Of a DNA stretch of 63,947 nucleotides, positions 44,553 through 53,298 are shown piece after piece. The DNA is from CAYLNL01 sp964385175 (GTDB lineage Bacteria > Bacteroidota > Bacteroidia > Flavobacteriales > Flavobacteriaceae): assembly GCA_964385175.1 (NCBI GenBank), contig CAYLNL010000013.1, forward strand, positions 1 to 63,947. The letters run 5' to 3'. Position numbers and translations under genes: made by a program. Positions within the stretch are counted from its first letter, which is position 1. The number at the start of each line of letters is the position of its first letter. The notes beneath the pieces are model-generated. The model saw nothing but the letters and a program-made list of their open reading frames with translations, ran no database searches and had not been told where the DNA came from.

Positions 44553-47009
44553 CTAATCGGGGTCTATATTATAAAACAGGCGTATGTTGCGAAAGGGACG
44601 AATAGCGTGAAACCCCCGCCCGATACTTTGTATAATGTGCCTCACCCGGTTCAGGGAGGTTTGTTTTTCAACTTTAATGAGAATATTTTTATGGTGTTTA
44701 TTGCGCACACGGGCTATCATGGGAAATTCTGGACCCAGCACCGTATCTGTTAAACTATTTCGCAGTGAGGCCGCCAGCCACTCGGCTCCTTCATTTACTT
44801 TATTTAATGAAGCATCTTGCACGGTAATTTTAATGAGTTTATAAAAGGGCGGGTAATGGTAGTGCAATCGTTCTGCGCATTGACTTTTATACATTCCCTC
44901 ATAGTCATGCGATAGCACATATTGAAGAATGGGGTGATTAGGATGGTAGGTTTGAATGAGTACAGTTCCTTTATAGTTTCTTCTCCCCGCTCTTCCGGCC
45001 ACTTGTAAAATTCGTTGAAAAGCGCGCTCATGCGACCTAAATTCAGGAAAGTGAAACAAACTATCTGCATTCATAATTCCTACCAAGCTCACCTTTCCGA
45101 AATCTAATCCCTTGGTTAGCATTTGAGTGCCTACTAATATTTGTATTTCCTGCCGATCGAAAGCAGCCAACAGTAATTCATACCCCCTTTTGCCACGGGT
45201 AGTATCCCAGTCCATGCGCCCTATGGATGCGTCGGGGAAGAGTTGTTTTAGCTCAACTTCCACCTGTTCGGTGCCAAATCCTTTGGTATCTATGTCGGCG
45301 CTGCCACAAACCGGGCACGTCTGCGGCAAGGCTATATGATAGCCACAGTAATGGCAGCGAAGCTGGCTGGCATGTTTGTGATAGGTAAGGGTTACATCGC
45401 AATTAGTGCACTGGGGGGCATGCCCGCAAACCCTGCACGTGAGAGCGGGGGCATACCCGCGCCTGTTTTGGAAGAGAATTACCTGTTCTCCTGCCTGGAG
45501 GGCGGTTTTAATGGCGGTAACAAGCGTATCAGAAAAATGCCCCTTCATAAGCCGTTTGAAATATTTTTCCCGGAGGTTCACCAGGCTTATACTGGGAAGC
45601 TGAGCGTCTCCGTAGCGTTCTGTAAGGGTTACCAAGCCATATTTGCCGTTTTGAGCATTGTAGTAGGTTTCTAAAGCAGGGGTTGCAGAACCCAGTAGCA
45701 CACGAGCCTGATGGAATTTTGCCAACACCAGCGCACTGTCTCTTGCATGGTAACGGGGTGCGGGCTCAGATTGTTTAAAAGAAGGCTCATGTTCCTCATC
45801 TACAATAATTAACTCTATGTCTGAAAATGGTAAAAAGAGCGCTGAACGGGTGCCTACAATAATACTTGTTTTAGGAGAGCGGGCTTCGCAATGCTTCCAC
45901 ACCTCTACCCGTTCATTAAGAGAGTAGTTAGAATGATAGGGACTTATGCAGTCGCCAAAATAGCGCCGTAAGCGTTGAATTAGTTGCTGGGTGAGGGCAA
46001 TTTCCGGGAGGAGGTATAAAATTTGCCGATGCGGATGTTCTTTTAAGGCTTCTGCCATCAGTTTTACATATAACTCTGTTTTCCCGGAAGCCGTTACTCC
46101 GTGTAGCAATACGGTTTGATAACTGGTAAATTGACTTTGCACCTGCTCCAAAGCGGCTTGTTGGGGCTCGCTGAGGCTTTTTATTTCTTCTGTTTCTATA
46201 TCGGGTACCTGCACCCTGTCTGTTTCCAGGGTATATTCTTGCAGTATTTCCTTTTTAAGAAGCCTTCTGTAAACGGCAACCGAGGAACTTACTTTTCGGT
46301 TTAACTCCGTAACTTTTACCGGTTTTTTTGCCGATTCGAGTAGTAACAGGGAATAAACAAGCTCGCGTTGTTTAGGATACGCATTCAACTTATCTATGAG
46401 CGTATGCAATTCCTCGTCTGAATTATAACGGGGATGTAAACGCACGTGTTTCGTTAGCTTAGGTTTATATACCTCGCGAAGCCCTTCATAAATGAGAATA
46501 GCATTTTTTTGCGTCATTCGCTCTAATAACGGCAAGATATGTCGCTTCCCGGTTTCCAGGGAAATTTCGGTTACACTTAATGTGGAGGTTCGTTTCAGGC
46601 GGTTGTATAGCGATATTTCGTCTATCTCCCATAAATCTATATCGGGACTACATTTTTCATTAATTGTTACAAGTGTTTCACTGCCCAAAAGTAAAGCGCT
46701 GGGAACGGCGGCTCTGCATACTTCGTTTAAAGAACAGAGATAATAGGTGGCCATCCAAAGCCAAAACTGCAACTGGCGGGTGTTTATGGTAGGCGTTTTA
46801 TCTAAAATAGCATATATGGGCTTGGCTTTATAAAGCAGGGGAGGGTTTTCATGGATTTTATAGGCGATAGCGGTATAAATTTTAGAGACGCCAAAAGATA
46901 CGGCAATACGCATACCCGGTTGCACCAAAGTAGCTTGTTCCTCAGAAAGCTCATAGGTAAAGAGATTCTCAACCGGTACAGGTAGTATAACATCTACATA
47001 AAACGCCAT
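44553..47009 (-). CDS. priA: primosomal protein N' (PriA helicase)
   Basis: The 818-residue protein restarts stalled replication forks. It has an N-terminal DNA-binding domain, Walker A G-V-T-A-S-G-K-T (about residue 305), D-E-E-H box and the zinc-binding region with Cys pairs C-R-V-C, C-T-N-C, C-H-Y-C and C-P-V-C between about 528 and 575. Length agrees with the family. It starts immediately after yihY (adjacent stop and start at 47010/47009), so it is expressed with it. Confidence 0.96.
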   Translation of the reverse strand: MAFYVDVILPVPVENLFTYELSEEQATLVQPGMRIAVSFGVSKIYTAIAYKIHENPPLLYKAKPIYAILDKTPTINTRQLQFWLWMATYYLCSLNEVCRAAVPSALLLGSETLVTINEKCSPDIDLWEIDEISLYNRLKRTSTLSVTEISLETGKRHILPLLERMTQKNAILIYEGLREVYKPKLTKHVRLHPRYNSDEELHTLIDKLNAYPKQRELVYSLLLLESAKKPVKVTELNRKVSSSVAVYRRLLKKEILQEYTLETDRVQVPDIETEEIKSLSEPQQAALEQVQSQFTSYQTVLLHGVTASGKTELYVKLMAEALKEHPHRQILYLLPEIALTQQLIQRLRRYFGDCISPYHSNYSLNERVEVWKHCEARSPKTSIIVGTRSALFLPFSDIELIIVDEEHEPSFKQSEPAPRYHARDSALVLAKFHQARVLLGSATPALETYYNAQNGKYGLVTLTERYGDAQLPSISLVNLREKYFKRLMKGHFSDTLVTAIKTALQAGEQVILFQNRRGYAPALTCRVCGHAPQCTNCDVTLTYHKHASQLRCHYCGYHIALPQTCPVCGSADIDTKGFGTEQVEVELKQLFPDASIGRMDWDTTRGKRGYELLLAAFDRQEIQILVGTQMLTKGLDFGKVSLVGIMNADSLFHFPEFRSHERAFQRILQVAGRAGRRNYKGTVLIQTYHPNHPILQYVLSHDYEGMYKSQCAERLHYHYPPFYKLIKITVQDASLNKVNEGAEWLAASLRNSLTDTVLGPEFPMIARVRNKHHKNILIKVEKQTSLNRVRHIIQSIGRGFHAIRPFRNIRLFYNIDPD

Positions 47010-47912
47010 TTACGATTTTCTTTTTAAACTGCCCAGGGCGGCGTTCAACTCAAACCCCAGCAATAAAATTGTAGAATTTAGCCAGATATAGAGCATTAAA
47101 ATAAGCAGTGCGCCTATAGAACCATACAACTCATTATAAGTAGAAAAATTTTCAATATATATACCAAATAAATAAGTATTCAAAATCACTAAGATAGTAG
47201 TGAGGAGGGCTCCGGGAGAAAAGAAACTCGATTCCCTGCCTTCTTTGGTGCCAAAATAATAGAGAATCGCCGTAATCATATAAATAACAGCGATGAAAAA
47301 GAAATAGCGCGCTATGGCGATGCTGTTTTTATAATTGATATAGCCATGCTCATCGAGGTTTTGAATTACATACACCTCAATATAAATAAACGCCGCTACC
47401 GCTATAAGCAAGAAAAGGGCAAGAATAATGGCCACTCCTATAGCCGCTGTATATTGTTTCACCAATGTGCGGCTGCTATTTATGTGGTAGGAGGTTTGAA
47501 ACCCCCCAAATACAGCCTGGATGCCATTGGCCATTAAAAAAATAGATAGAATGAATACAGATGAGAGAAACCCTCCCCGGCGGTTGGTAGCGATATCTTC
47601 ATAAATGGGGGTAAAAAAACCTGCGGTTTGGGGGGGCAGTAAACTTTCTATAAAACTTTGGAACTGAACCTGGAAATTAGCAATGGGTACATAGGGTATT
47701 AAGTTTAAGACAAAGAGCAAAAAAGGGAAAATTGCCATGAAAAAACTGAAGGAAATGGCGCTTGCGCGGTAGGTGAGGGCACCCTTGATAATTCCGGTGA
47801 GATACATTTCTAAGAGGTGGTACAAAGAAAAGTTTTCAGAGGATTTTAGCTTTATTTTTTTCAAAAAAGCCACCGCTTGCTTCAAAATAGGGATACGGCT
47901 TATATCTACCAT
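47010..47912 (-). CDS. YihY/BrkB-family inner-membrane protein
   Basis: The 300-residue protein has six predicted membrane segments and the YihY pattern: S-F-S-F-F-M-A-I-F-P-F, an amphipathic F-I-E-S-L-L-P-P-Q segment, G-S-I-G-A-L-L-I-L-M-L-Y-I-W and a C-terminal G-F-E-L-N-A-A-L. Function is uncertain; members were once called ribonuclease BN by mistake. The spacing to priA is zero. Confidence 0.92.
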   Translation of the reverse strand: MVDISRIPILKQAVAFLKKIKLKSSENFSLYHLLEMYLTGIIKGALTYRASAISFSFFMAIFPFLLFVLNLIPYVPIANFQVQFQSFIESLLPPQTAGFFTPIYEDIATNRRGGFLSSVFILSIFLMANGIQAVFGGFQTSYHINSSRTLVKQYTAAIGVAIILALFLLIAVAAFIYIEVYVIQNLDEHGYINYKNSIAIARYFFFIAVIYMITAILYYFGTKEGRESSFFSPGALLTTILVILNTYLFGIYIENFSTYNELYGSIGALLILMLYIWLNSTILLLGFELNAALGSLKRKS

Positions 47913-48305
47913 CGTTTCTTACAATATATTAGATTGCACTGAGGCATATATGTCCAATAATCTTTAATAAAACCACCACCAAATTGGGCAATATATTGAT
48001 TATTAGCGCTAAAATGGGTTTTCAAAATAGCTCACATAGGGAAAGCTAAAATACAACTTTTTGGTATATCTCACATGGTAATTGTTAGAGGTAAAAAAAG
48101 GATTGGCAAGATACCTTCTTAGGTGGAACGGGAAGTCTATTTTCCATGCTTTTCATGGGGGTTATGGCGCTAAAAAACAAGGAAAAATTCACTAATAACA
48201 TATAATTTAGTAACTTGCAGGCATTGTGGAACAGGGATGATTTCTCTCCTTTTCGACATGGAAAAAAGAAGGAATGGTAAACGTTTATAATAAAAATTTG
48301 TAATA
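47913..48305. other. non-coding gap between yihY and rocD
   Basis: I see no reading frame of interest, no clear TAnnTTTG promoter box on either strand and no strong inverted repeat. Both divergent genes must be transcribed from here; the elements are not obvious by eye. Confidence 0.5.
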
Positions 48306-49586
48306 ATGTTGGTATTAGAAAAGATGACGTCAGAATATGCCATCGAGTTAGAGGAAGGTTATGGCGCCCATAACTATCACCCCCTGCCGGTAGTGTTGAG
48401 CAGGGGAGAAGGAGTATATGTGTGGGATGTGGAGGGTAATCGCTACTATGATTTCTTATCTGCCTATTCCGCTGTTAACCAGGGACATTGCCATCCGCGA
48501 ATTATTGGCGCTCTAATTGCGCAGGCGCAACAGTTAACCCTCACCTCCCGCGCTTTCTACAATGATAAACTGGGAATATACGAGCGGTATGTTTGCGAAT
48601 ATTTTGGGTATGAACGATTGTTACCTATGAATACCGGTGCAGAGGCTGTGGAAACCGCCATAAAACTCTGCCGAAAATGGGGCTACCAGGAAAAAGGCAT
48701 CCCACAGAATGAAGCCTTGCTGGTTGTTTGCAAACAGAATTTTCATGGCAGAACTACTACGATAATCTCTTTTTCGAGCGATGAAAACTCCCGGAAAGAT
48801 TTTGGCCCCTATACGCCAGGCTTCATCCAAATACCCCATAACGATACAGCAGCCCTGGAAGGGGTATTAAAAACCTACAGTAACATAGCTGGCTTTCTGG
48901 TGGAACCTATACAAGGAGAGGCTGGCGTTTATACCCCTTCAGATGATTATATGAGGAAGGTGAAAGAACTATGCCAGGAGTATCAGGTGCTTTTTATAGC
49001 CGATGAAATACAAACCGGTATCGCCCGCACCGGCTCCTTGTTAGCAATATGCGGAAACTGTACCTGCCAGGGGCATTGTGAACAACAAGAAACCTATGCA
49101 CGCCCCGATATTTTAATATTGGGCAAGGCCTTGAGTGGCGGGGTTTACCCGGTAAGCGCTGTATTGGCAGATAATAATATTATGGATTTATTGAAACCCG
49201 GCCAGCACGGAAGCACTTTTGGGGGTAATCCACTGGCAGCCGTTGTGGCTATGGAGGCCTTAGAGGTTGTTCAAGATGAACGGCTGGCGCAAAACGCCCG
49301 AAAACTAGGGAATCTCTTTAGAGGAGAATTGCAAAAATATAGTTCCCGTTCCCGCATTATCTCGCAAGTTCGCGGTAAAGGGCTGCTCAATGCCATTGAG
49401 ATTAACGATAGCCCCCAAAGCGATACGGCTTGGAATATATGCCTGCGACTAAAGGAAAACGGGCTACTGGCAAAACCTACCCACGGCAACATCATCCGGT
49501 TTGCTCCCCCGCTGGTGATAACAGAGCAACAGCTATTAGATTGTATAGCCATTATTATAAAAACCTTGCAAGAGTTTGAAAACTAA
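48306..49586 (+). CDS. rocD: ornithine--oxo-acid transaminase with Cys-rich insertion
   Basis: The 426-residue PLP enzyme converts ornithine to glutamate semialdehyde. It shows G-A-H-N-Y-H-P-L-P, G-N-R-Y-Y-D-F-L-S-A-Y-S-A, P-M-N-T-G-A-E-A-V-E and the PLP lysine in L-G-K-A-L-S-G-G (Lys274). Between I-A-R-T-G and the PLP lysine it carries a Cys-rich loop C-G-N-C-T-C-Q-G-H-C (Cys249, 252, 254, 258), absent in animal and many bacterial enzymes; I recall the same insertion in some flavobacterial homologues. It may bind a metal. A second ATG at 48324 is a possible start. Confidence 0.95.
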   Translation: MLVLEKMTSEYAIELEEGYGAHNYHPLPVVLSRGEGVYVWDVEGNRYYDFLSAYSAVNQGHCHPRIIGALIAQAQQLTLTSRAFYNDKLGIYERYVCEYFGYERLLPMNTGAEAVETAIKLCRKWGYQEKGIPQNEALLVVCKQNFHGRTTTIISFSSDENSRKDFGPYTPGFIQIPHNDTAALEGVLKTYSNIAGFLVEPIQGEAGVYTPSDDYMRKVKELCQEYQVLFIADEIQTGIARTGSLLAICGNCTCQGHCEQQETYARPDILILGKALSGGVYPVSAVLADNNIMDLLKPGQHGSTFGGNPLAAVVAMEALEVVQDERLAQNARKLGNLFRGELQKYSSRSRIISQVRGKGLLNAIEINDSPQSDTAWNICLRLKENGLLAKPTHGNIIRFAPPLVITEQQLLDCIAIIIKTLQEFEN

Positions 49587-49713
49587 CTGGTTTACTATCA
49601 CGTTGTTGTGTGTCAGTTGAAACCCACAACACAAATACTAACAAAATCAGGAAAATTGACTAATTTTTGGTCTGTGGAATAAAATTTGCTGAAGAAATAA
49701 GACTGTATAAAAT

Positions 49714-50124
49714 ATGAGTAAGTTTTTAAAACAAGCCCAACATAACGAGCACTTTAACAAATCTTTAAAGGATAATTTTAAAGAGCATTACTATGATTGG
49801 AAAATAACTTCTTTATTTTACATAGCTATACATTACTTAAAGGATTTAGCAGAAGAAAGGGGAATTGACATAGGGCAAATACATGAAAAGATAAAATTAA
49901 GTGTGAATCCAGATAAAAATAATCCTGCTATGAGAATTACAAGAAATGCTTGGTATGATTATAAACAGTTATTACATTATTCGCGTACTTCAAGATATGA
50001 TGGTATTAATACTGATGTGGACGTATTTGAAAAAATAATGAAGGTTGATTATGGGTATTGTCTATTACATCTTGAAAGGTTTAAGAAATATATTGAAGAT
50101 CAGAAAAGTAAAATAATAAAATAA
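49714..50124 (+). CDS. HEPN-like helical protein
   Basis: The 136-residue, all-helical product has L-F-Y-I-A-I-H-Y-L near residue 38 and a second half with Y-K-Q-L-L-H-Y-S-R-T-S-R-Y-D, which resembles the HEPN pattern (A-x-x-x-Y..L..SR..RY). The classical R-x4-6-H RNase motif is not clear. HEPN proteins are toxins, effectors or structural modules. It stands alone between rocD and an SRPBCC gene, with AT-rich codons. Low certainty. Confidence 0.45.
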   Translation: MSKFLKQAQHNEHFNKSLKDNFKEHYYDWKITSLFYIAIHYLKDLAEERGIDIGQIHEKIKLSVNPDKNNPAMRITRNAWYDYKQLLHYSRTSRYDGINTDVDVFEKIMKVDYGYCLLHLERFKKYIEDQKSKIIK

Positions 50125-50214
50125 AAACCGCCGCCACTTTTCATATACTTAACCGTTACTTAAAGCCCCTGTGTTAAATTTTAGCAAAGAGTCTCTGCAA
50201 AATACTAAAATGTA

Positions 50215-50222
50215 TATTTTTG
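50215..50222 (+). promoter_or_regulatory. -7 box for the SRPBCC gene
   Basis: TATTTTTG is an exact TAnnTTTG, 28 nt before the ATG at 50251. Confidence 0.5.
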
Positions 50223-50250
50223 CTGCTATAATCCAACCACCTCTCTAAGT

Positions 50251-50781
50251 ATGATACTTTTATATATCCTCGCAGCCATACTAATCCTGGTAGTAGTCTT
50301 GAATTTGGTAGCACCTAAGAACTACCATGTTTCCCGAAACATTGAAATTGAAAAACCCAAAACAGAAGTTTTTCACTATTTAAAATTCCTGCAAAATCAA
50401 AGCCAGTGGTCACCCTGGGAAGAAAGAGACCCTAACATGCAAAAAGAATTGACCGGTACCGATGGAGAAGTGGGGGCGGTGAGCCGTTGGAAGGGAAATA
50501 AACAAGTAGGCGAAGGTGAACAGGAGATAAAACAAATTATTGAGAACGAAGAGATAAAAACCGAACTTAGGTTTTTAAAACCCTGGAAATCTATCTCAGA
50601 TGCTTATATAAAAGTAGAAGACAAGGGAGAAAACCGCACAAAAGTAACCTGGGGATTTTCTGGTAAAAGCCCTTTCCCCATGAATATTTTTATGCTTTTT
50701 ATGAATATGGACAAAGCAGCGGGAAAAGATTTTGAGCACGGGCTTACTAAGCTAAAAATACTTTTAGAAAAACGTAATTAA
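50251..50781 (+). CDS. SRPBCC-family protein with N-terminal membrane anchor
   Basis: The 176-residue protein begins with one membrane helix (about 2-20), followed by a START/polyketide-cyclase-like domain with the N-I-E-I-E-K-P-K-T-E-V-F opening, W-S-P-W-E near residue 53 and a C-terminal helix with F-E-x-G-L-x-x-L-K. These domains bind hydrophobic ligands. It precedes a VOC gene by 11 nt. Confidence 0.88.
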   Translation: MILLYILAAILILVVVLNLVAPKNYHVSRNIEIEKPKTEVFHYLKFLQNQSQWSPWEERDPNMQKELTGTDGEVGAVSRWKGNKQVGEGEQEIKQIIENEEIKTELRFLKPWKSISDAYIKVEDKGENRTKVTWGFSGKSPFPMNIFMLFMNMDKAAGKDFEHGLTKLKILLEKRN

Positions 50782-50792
50782 ACTCTATCATT

Positions 50793-51173
50793 ATGGCATA
50801 CAACGCAGTGGGATGGTTTGAAATCCCGGTAACTAACATGGACAGGGCTAAAAAGTTCTATGAAACTGTTTTTAAAACAACAATCAGCGTACAAGACTTT
50901 AACGGTCTTCTCATGGGCTGGTTTCAATGGGTAGAAGGCGCTCCCGGCGCTGCCGGTTCTTTGGTATTTCACAAAGAATGGTACCAACCCAGCGATACAA
51001 AAGGAGTGCTAATCTACTTCTCCTCAGAAGATGTGGCTAATGAACTCAGCAAAATAGAAGCTGCCGGAGGTAAAGTTATTCAACCTAAAACCCTCATCAG
51101 CGAAGATATAGGCTACATGGGTATTTTTATAGATACTGAAGGAAACCGAATAGCGTTGCATTCCCGCAACTAA
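50793..51173 (+). CDS. VOC-family protein
   Basis: The 126-residue protein has W-F-E-I-P-V-T-N-M-D-R-A-K-K-F-Y-E near the start and G-Y-M-G-I-F-I-D-T-E-G-N-R-I-A near the end, both typical of PhnB/glyoxalase-like small VOC proteins. It follows the SRPBCC gene by 11 nt, a common pairing in Bacteroidota. Substrate unknown. Confidence 0.9.
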   Translation: MAYNAVGWFEIPVTNMDRAKKFYETVFKTTISVQDFNGLLMGWFQWVEGAPGAAGSLVFHKEWYQPSDTKGVLIYFSSEDVANELSKIEAAGGKVIQPKTLISEDIGYMGIFIDTEGNRIALHSRN

Positions 51174-51181
51174 CCTTGGCG

Positions 51182-51946
51182 TTAATGCGGGTTCAGTACC
51201 CGGTATTCTTCATAGCAGTTGCTAATAGCATCTAATATCTGTAAATCGTTGGCGGTTCTTATGAAATCTGCGGAATAATTACAATTCCTTAAAATTTCAT
51301 CCACATCTGCCCGTTCCACCTGGAGCAATTCCGTTACCATATCCCGGTCAAACTTAGATGCGAGGAGATTGCGTATCTCATCATCCTCCTTCATTTTTCT
51401 CAGCTTCCGCAACTGTTGCGGCTTCTTCCCGAAAATATTATACAAAAAATCAGCAGGATTAAACAGAGCCCCCAGGATTTTAGAAATCGCCCCCGGGTTA
51501 TAACTGCCCGCCTCATACCCTTTGGGTAACCCAGAAATACTGTACCGCTGAGCTGTATTCACCGGGATATTCCGCGCATCTATTTCCAGATAGCCCGTGA
51601 GCCGGTAAGGCCTCACAATTACCTCCTCCAATGTATAAGCCAACTCCGTCATCCCAATACGAGTGCCCCGAAACCTCAGCATATCATTCGTTACCCGCAC
51701 TTTTATAGACTTAAACCCCAAAAAAGAAAAATAAAGCGTATCATCTACCCGGGCGCTAATAGCAAAAGAACCATCTACATTACTAATTGTTCCCACCACC
51801 TGGTTCAAATTCACCACATGTACATTGTCCATAGACTTGTTAGTAGCGGCATTAAAAACAAAACCATGCACCTGTTCGTCCTGTTCATCTTGCGGGTAAA
51901 CAAGCGAAAATATACCAAAACAGAATAAAAACAGTGCCTTTTTCAT
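51182..51946 (-). CDS. carboxypeptidase-like regulatory domain protein, secreted
   Basis: I set the start at ATG 51946 because it gives a signal peptide (Lys-Lys-Ala-Leu-Phe-Leu-Phe, cleavage near Tyr-Pro-Gln). The roughly 254-residue protein has a CarboxypepD_reg domain (about residues 28-100) with G-T-I-S-N-V-D-G-S-F, then a helical C-terminal half. Such proteins sit in the periplasm or outer membrane. It is the third gene of a minus-strand run after rdgB and rlmH. Confidence 0.85.
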   Translation of the reverse strand: MKKALFLFCFGIFSLVYPQDEQDEQVHGFVFNAATNKSMDNVHVVNLNQVVGTISNVDGSFAISARVDDTLYFSFLGFKSIKVRVTNDMLRFRGTRIGMTELAYTLEEVIVRPYRLTGYLEIDARNIPVNTAQRYSISGLPKGYEAGSYNPGAISKILGALFNPADFLYNIFGKKPQQLRKLRKMKEDDEIRNLLASKFDRDMVTELLQVERADVDEILRNCNYSADFIRTANDLQILDAISNCYEEYRVLNPH

Positions 51947-52046
51947 AGTATAAGAAGGGGCGAATGTACTAAACAAAAACAAGAAGCCTGCCACCCACTT
52001 GCCATATTTAATACCAAATTAACGAATAGAATTTACATAAATTCAA

Positions 52047-52628
52047 TCAATCATTTTCTTTTTGTAAATACTCTGCCAGCGCCTGTATAGCTTTTGCGCG
52101 GTGGCTCATCCGGTTTTTCACAGAAAAAGCCAGCTCTGCATACGTTTCTGCATAGCCTTCCGGGCAAAATACAGGGTCATAACCAAACCCTTCCGTTCCT
52201 CTTTTTTCAGATGTGATAATTCCACGCACAATGCCTTCAAAAAAACGAACTTCTTTAGTTGTTACCAGTGCTATTACAGTTCTAAAACAGGCTTCCCGGT
52301 TGGCAATATGTTGCAACTCCGCCAGAAGTTTTTCCACATTCGCCGCTGTATTTTTAGATTCACCCGCATAGCGCGCACTATGCACGCCCGGGGCGCCATG
52401 CAACGCCGCCACCTCTAAGCCCGTATCATCTGCAAAACAAGAATAACCATAGTTTTTATACACGTATTGCGCCTTCAGGAGGGCATTTTCTGCCAGCGTA
52501 GCCCCTGTTTCTGGTATATCTTCCCGGCAACCTATTTCATCTAACCGCAACAAAGTAACAGAAGCCGGCAACAGGGCAGCAACTTCTTTATATTTATAAA
52601 TATTGTGGGTGGCGAATACCAGCGTCAT
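52047..52628 (-). CDS. rdgB: RdgB/HAM1 non-canonical purine NTP pyrophosphatase
   Basis: ATG 52628 gives Met-Thr-Leu-Val-Phe-Ala-Thr-His-Asn, the family N-terminus. The 193-residue enzyme removes ITP, XTP and dITP from the pool. It has F-A-D-D-T-G-L-E-V near residue 64, R-Y-A-G near 86 and G-F-G-Y-D-P-V-F near 146 as expected. Confidence 0.96.
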   Translation of the reverse strand: MTLVFATHNIYKYKEVAALLPASVTLLRLDEIGCREDIPETGATLAENALLKAQYVYKNYGYSCFADDTGLEVAALHGAPGVHSARYAGESKNTAANVEKLLAELQHIANREACFRTVIALVTTKEVRFFEGIVRGIITSEKRGTEGFGYDPVFCPEGYAETYAELAFSVKNRMSHRAKAIQALAEYLQKEND

Positions 52629-52643
52629 ACCCTCGTTTTTGAG

Positions 52644-52651
52644 CAAAGATA
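52644..52651 (-). promoter_or_regulatory. -7 box for rdgB
   Basis: Minus-strand TATCTTTG, exact TAnnTTTG, 15 nt before the rdgB ATG. Confidence 0.55.
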
Positions 52652-52702
52652 AAAGATGCCAGCTAACAGTGGGATATTATTTTTGTAAGTTGAAGGAGAC
52701 AC

Positions 52703-53176
52703 TTACCGATGATGATAACGCTCATTCCGTAAAATAGTAAACGCTCTATATAACTGCTCTACAAAAAACAACCGTACCATTTGGTGCGAAAATGTCATCT
52801 TAGAGAGCGAAAGCCGTTCCTGCGCCCGTTTATAAACAGCCTCTGAAAAACCATACGCCCCACCGCTCACAAACACCAGCCGCTTTACTCCGCTATTGAG
52901 TTTTTTTTGCATATACTCTGAAAAACCCACGGAGGTATATTGCGTTCCCCCCTCATCTAACAATACCACCATATCGGCAGGTAGCAGTTTTTTTAAAAGC
53001 TGTTCTCCCTGTTTCTCTTTTTGGCGAATTTCCCGCTCATTTTTATCGCTCGTATGCCCCGGGATAATCTCCCGCTCAAACCGCACATAAAAAGACAGTC
53101 GCCTCTCATATTCCTCCAGCAAGCTCTGCAAAGCAGCGCTCTCCGTATCTCCTACGCAAAGAAATTGAATGGTCAT
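52703..53176 (-). CDS. rlmH: 23S rRNA (pseudouridine(1915)-N(3))-methyltransferase RlmH
   Basis: ATG 53176 gives a 157-residue protein, the standard RlmH length, starting Met-Thr-Ile-Gln-Phe-Leu-Cys-Val-Gly. It has L-D-E-G-G near residue 76 and the SPOUT pocket F-V-S-G-G-A-Y-G-F near 106, with the terminal Y-H-R. It methylates pseudouridine 1915 of 23S rRNA. The longer upstream frame is spurious. Confidence 0.96.
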   Translation of the reverse strand: MTIQFLCVGDTESAALQSLLEEYERRLSFYVRFEREIIPGHTSDKNEREIRQKEKQGEQLLKKLLPADMVVLLDEGGTQYTSVGFSEYMQKKLNSGVKRLVFVSGGAYGFSEAVYKRAQERLSLSKMTFSHQMVRLFFVEQLYRAFTILRNERYHHR

Positions 53177-53180
53177 ACCG

Positions 53181-53188
53181 CAAAAGTA
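53181..53188 (-). promoter_or_regulatory. -7 box 4 nt before rlmH
   Basis: Minus-strand TACTTTTG is an exact TAnnTTTG; only 4 nt separate it from the ATG, so the mRNA should start at or next to the start codon. Confidence 0.6.
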
Positions 53189-53286
53189 ACAAGATGCCTG
53201 TGAAGGAAAGAACATTAAAAAATCTTTTTTCATATTCAAATTGCAACAACCTGCCCCTATCCCTTCAACCACATAGAAAAAGACCC

Positions 53287-53294
53287 TATTTTTG
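53287..53294 (+). promoter_or_regulatory. -7 box 4 nt before rlmD
   Basis: TATTTTTG is an exact TAnnTTTG and is followed by CCCC and the ATG at 53299, the same geometry as rlmH and murI. Confidence 0.6.
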
Positions 53295-53298
53295 CCCC

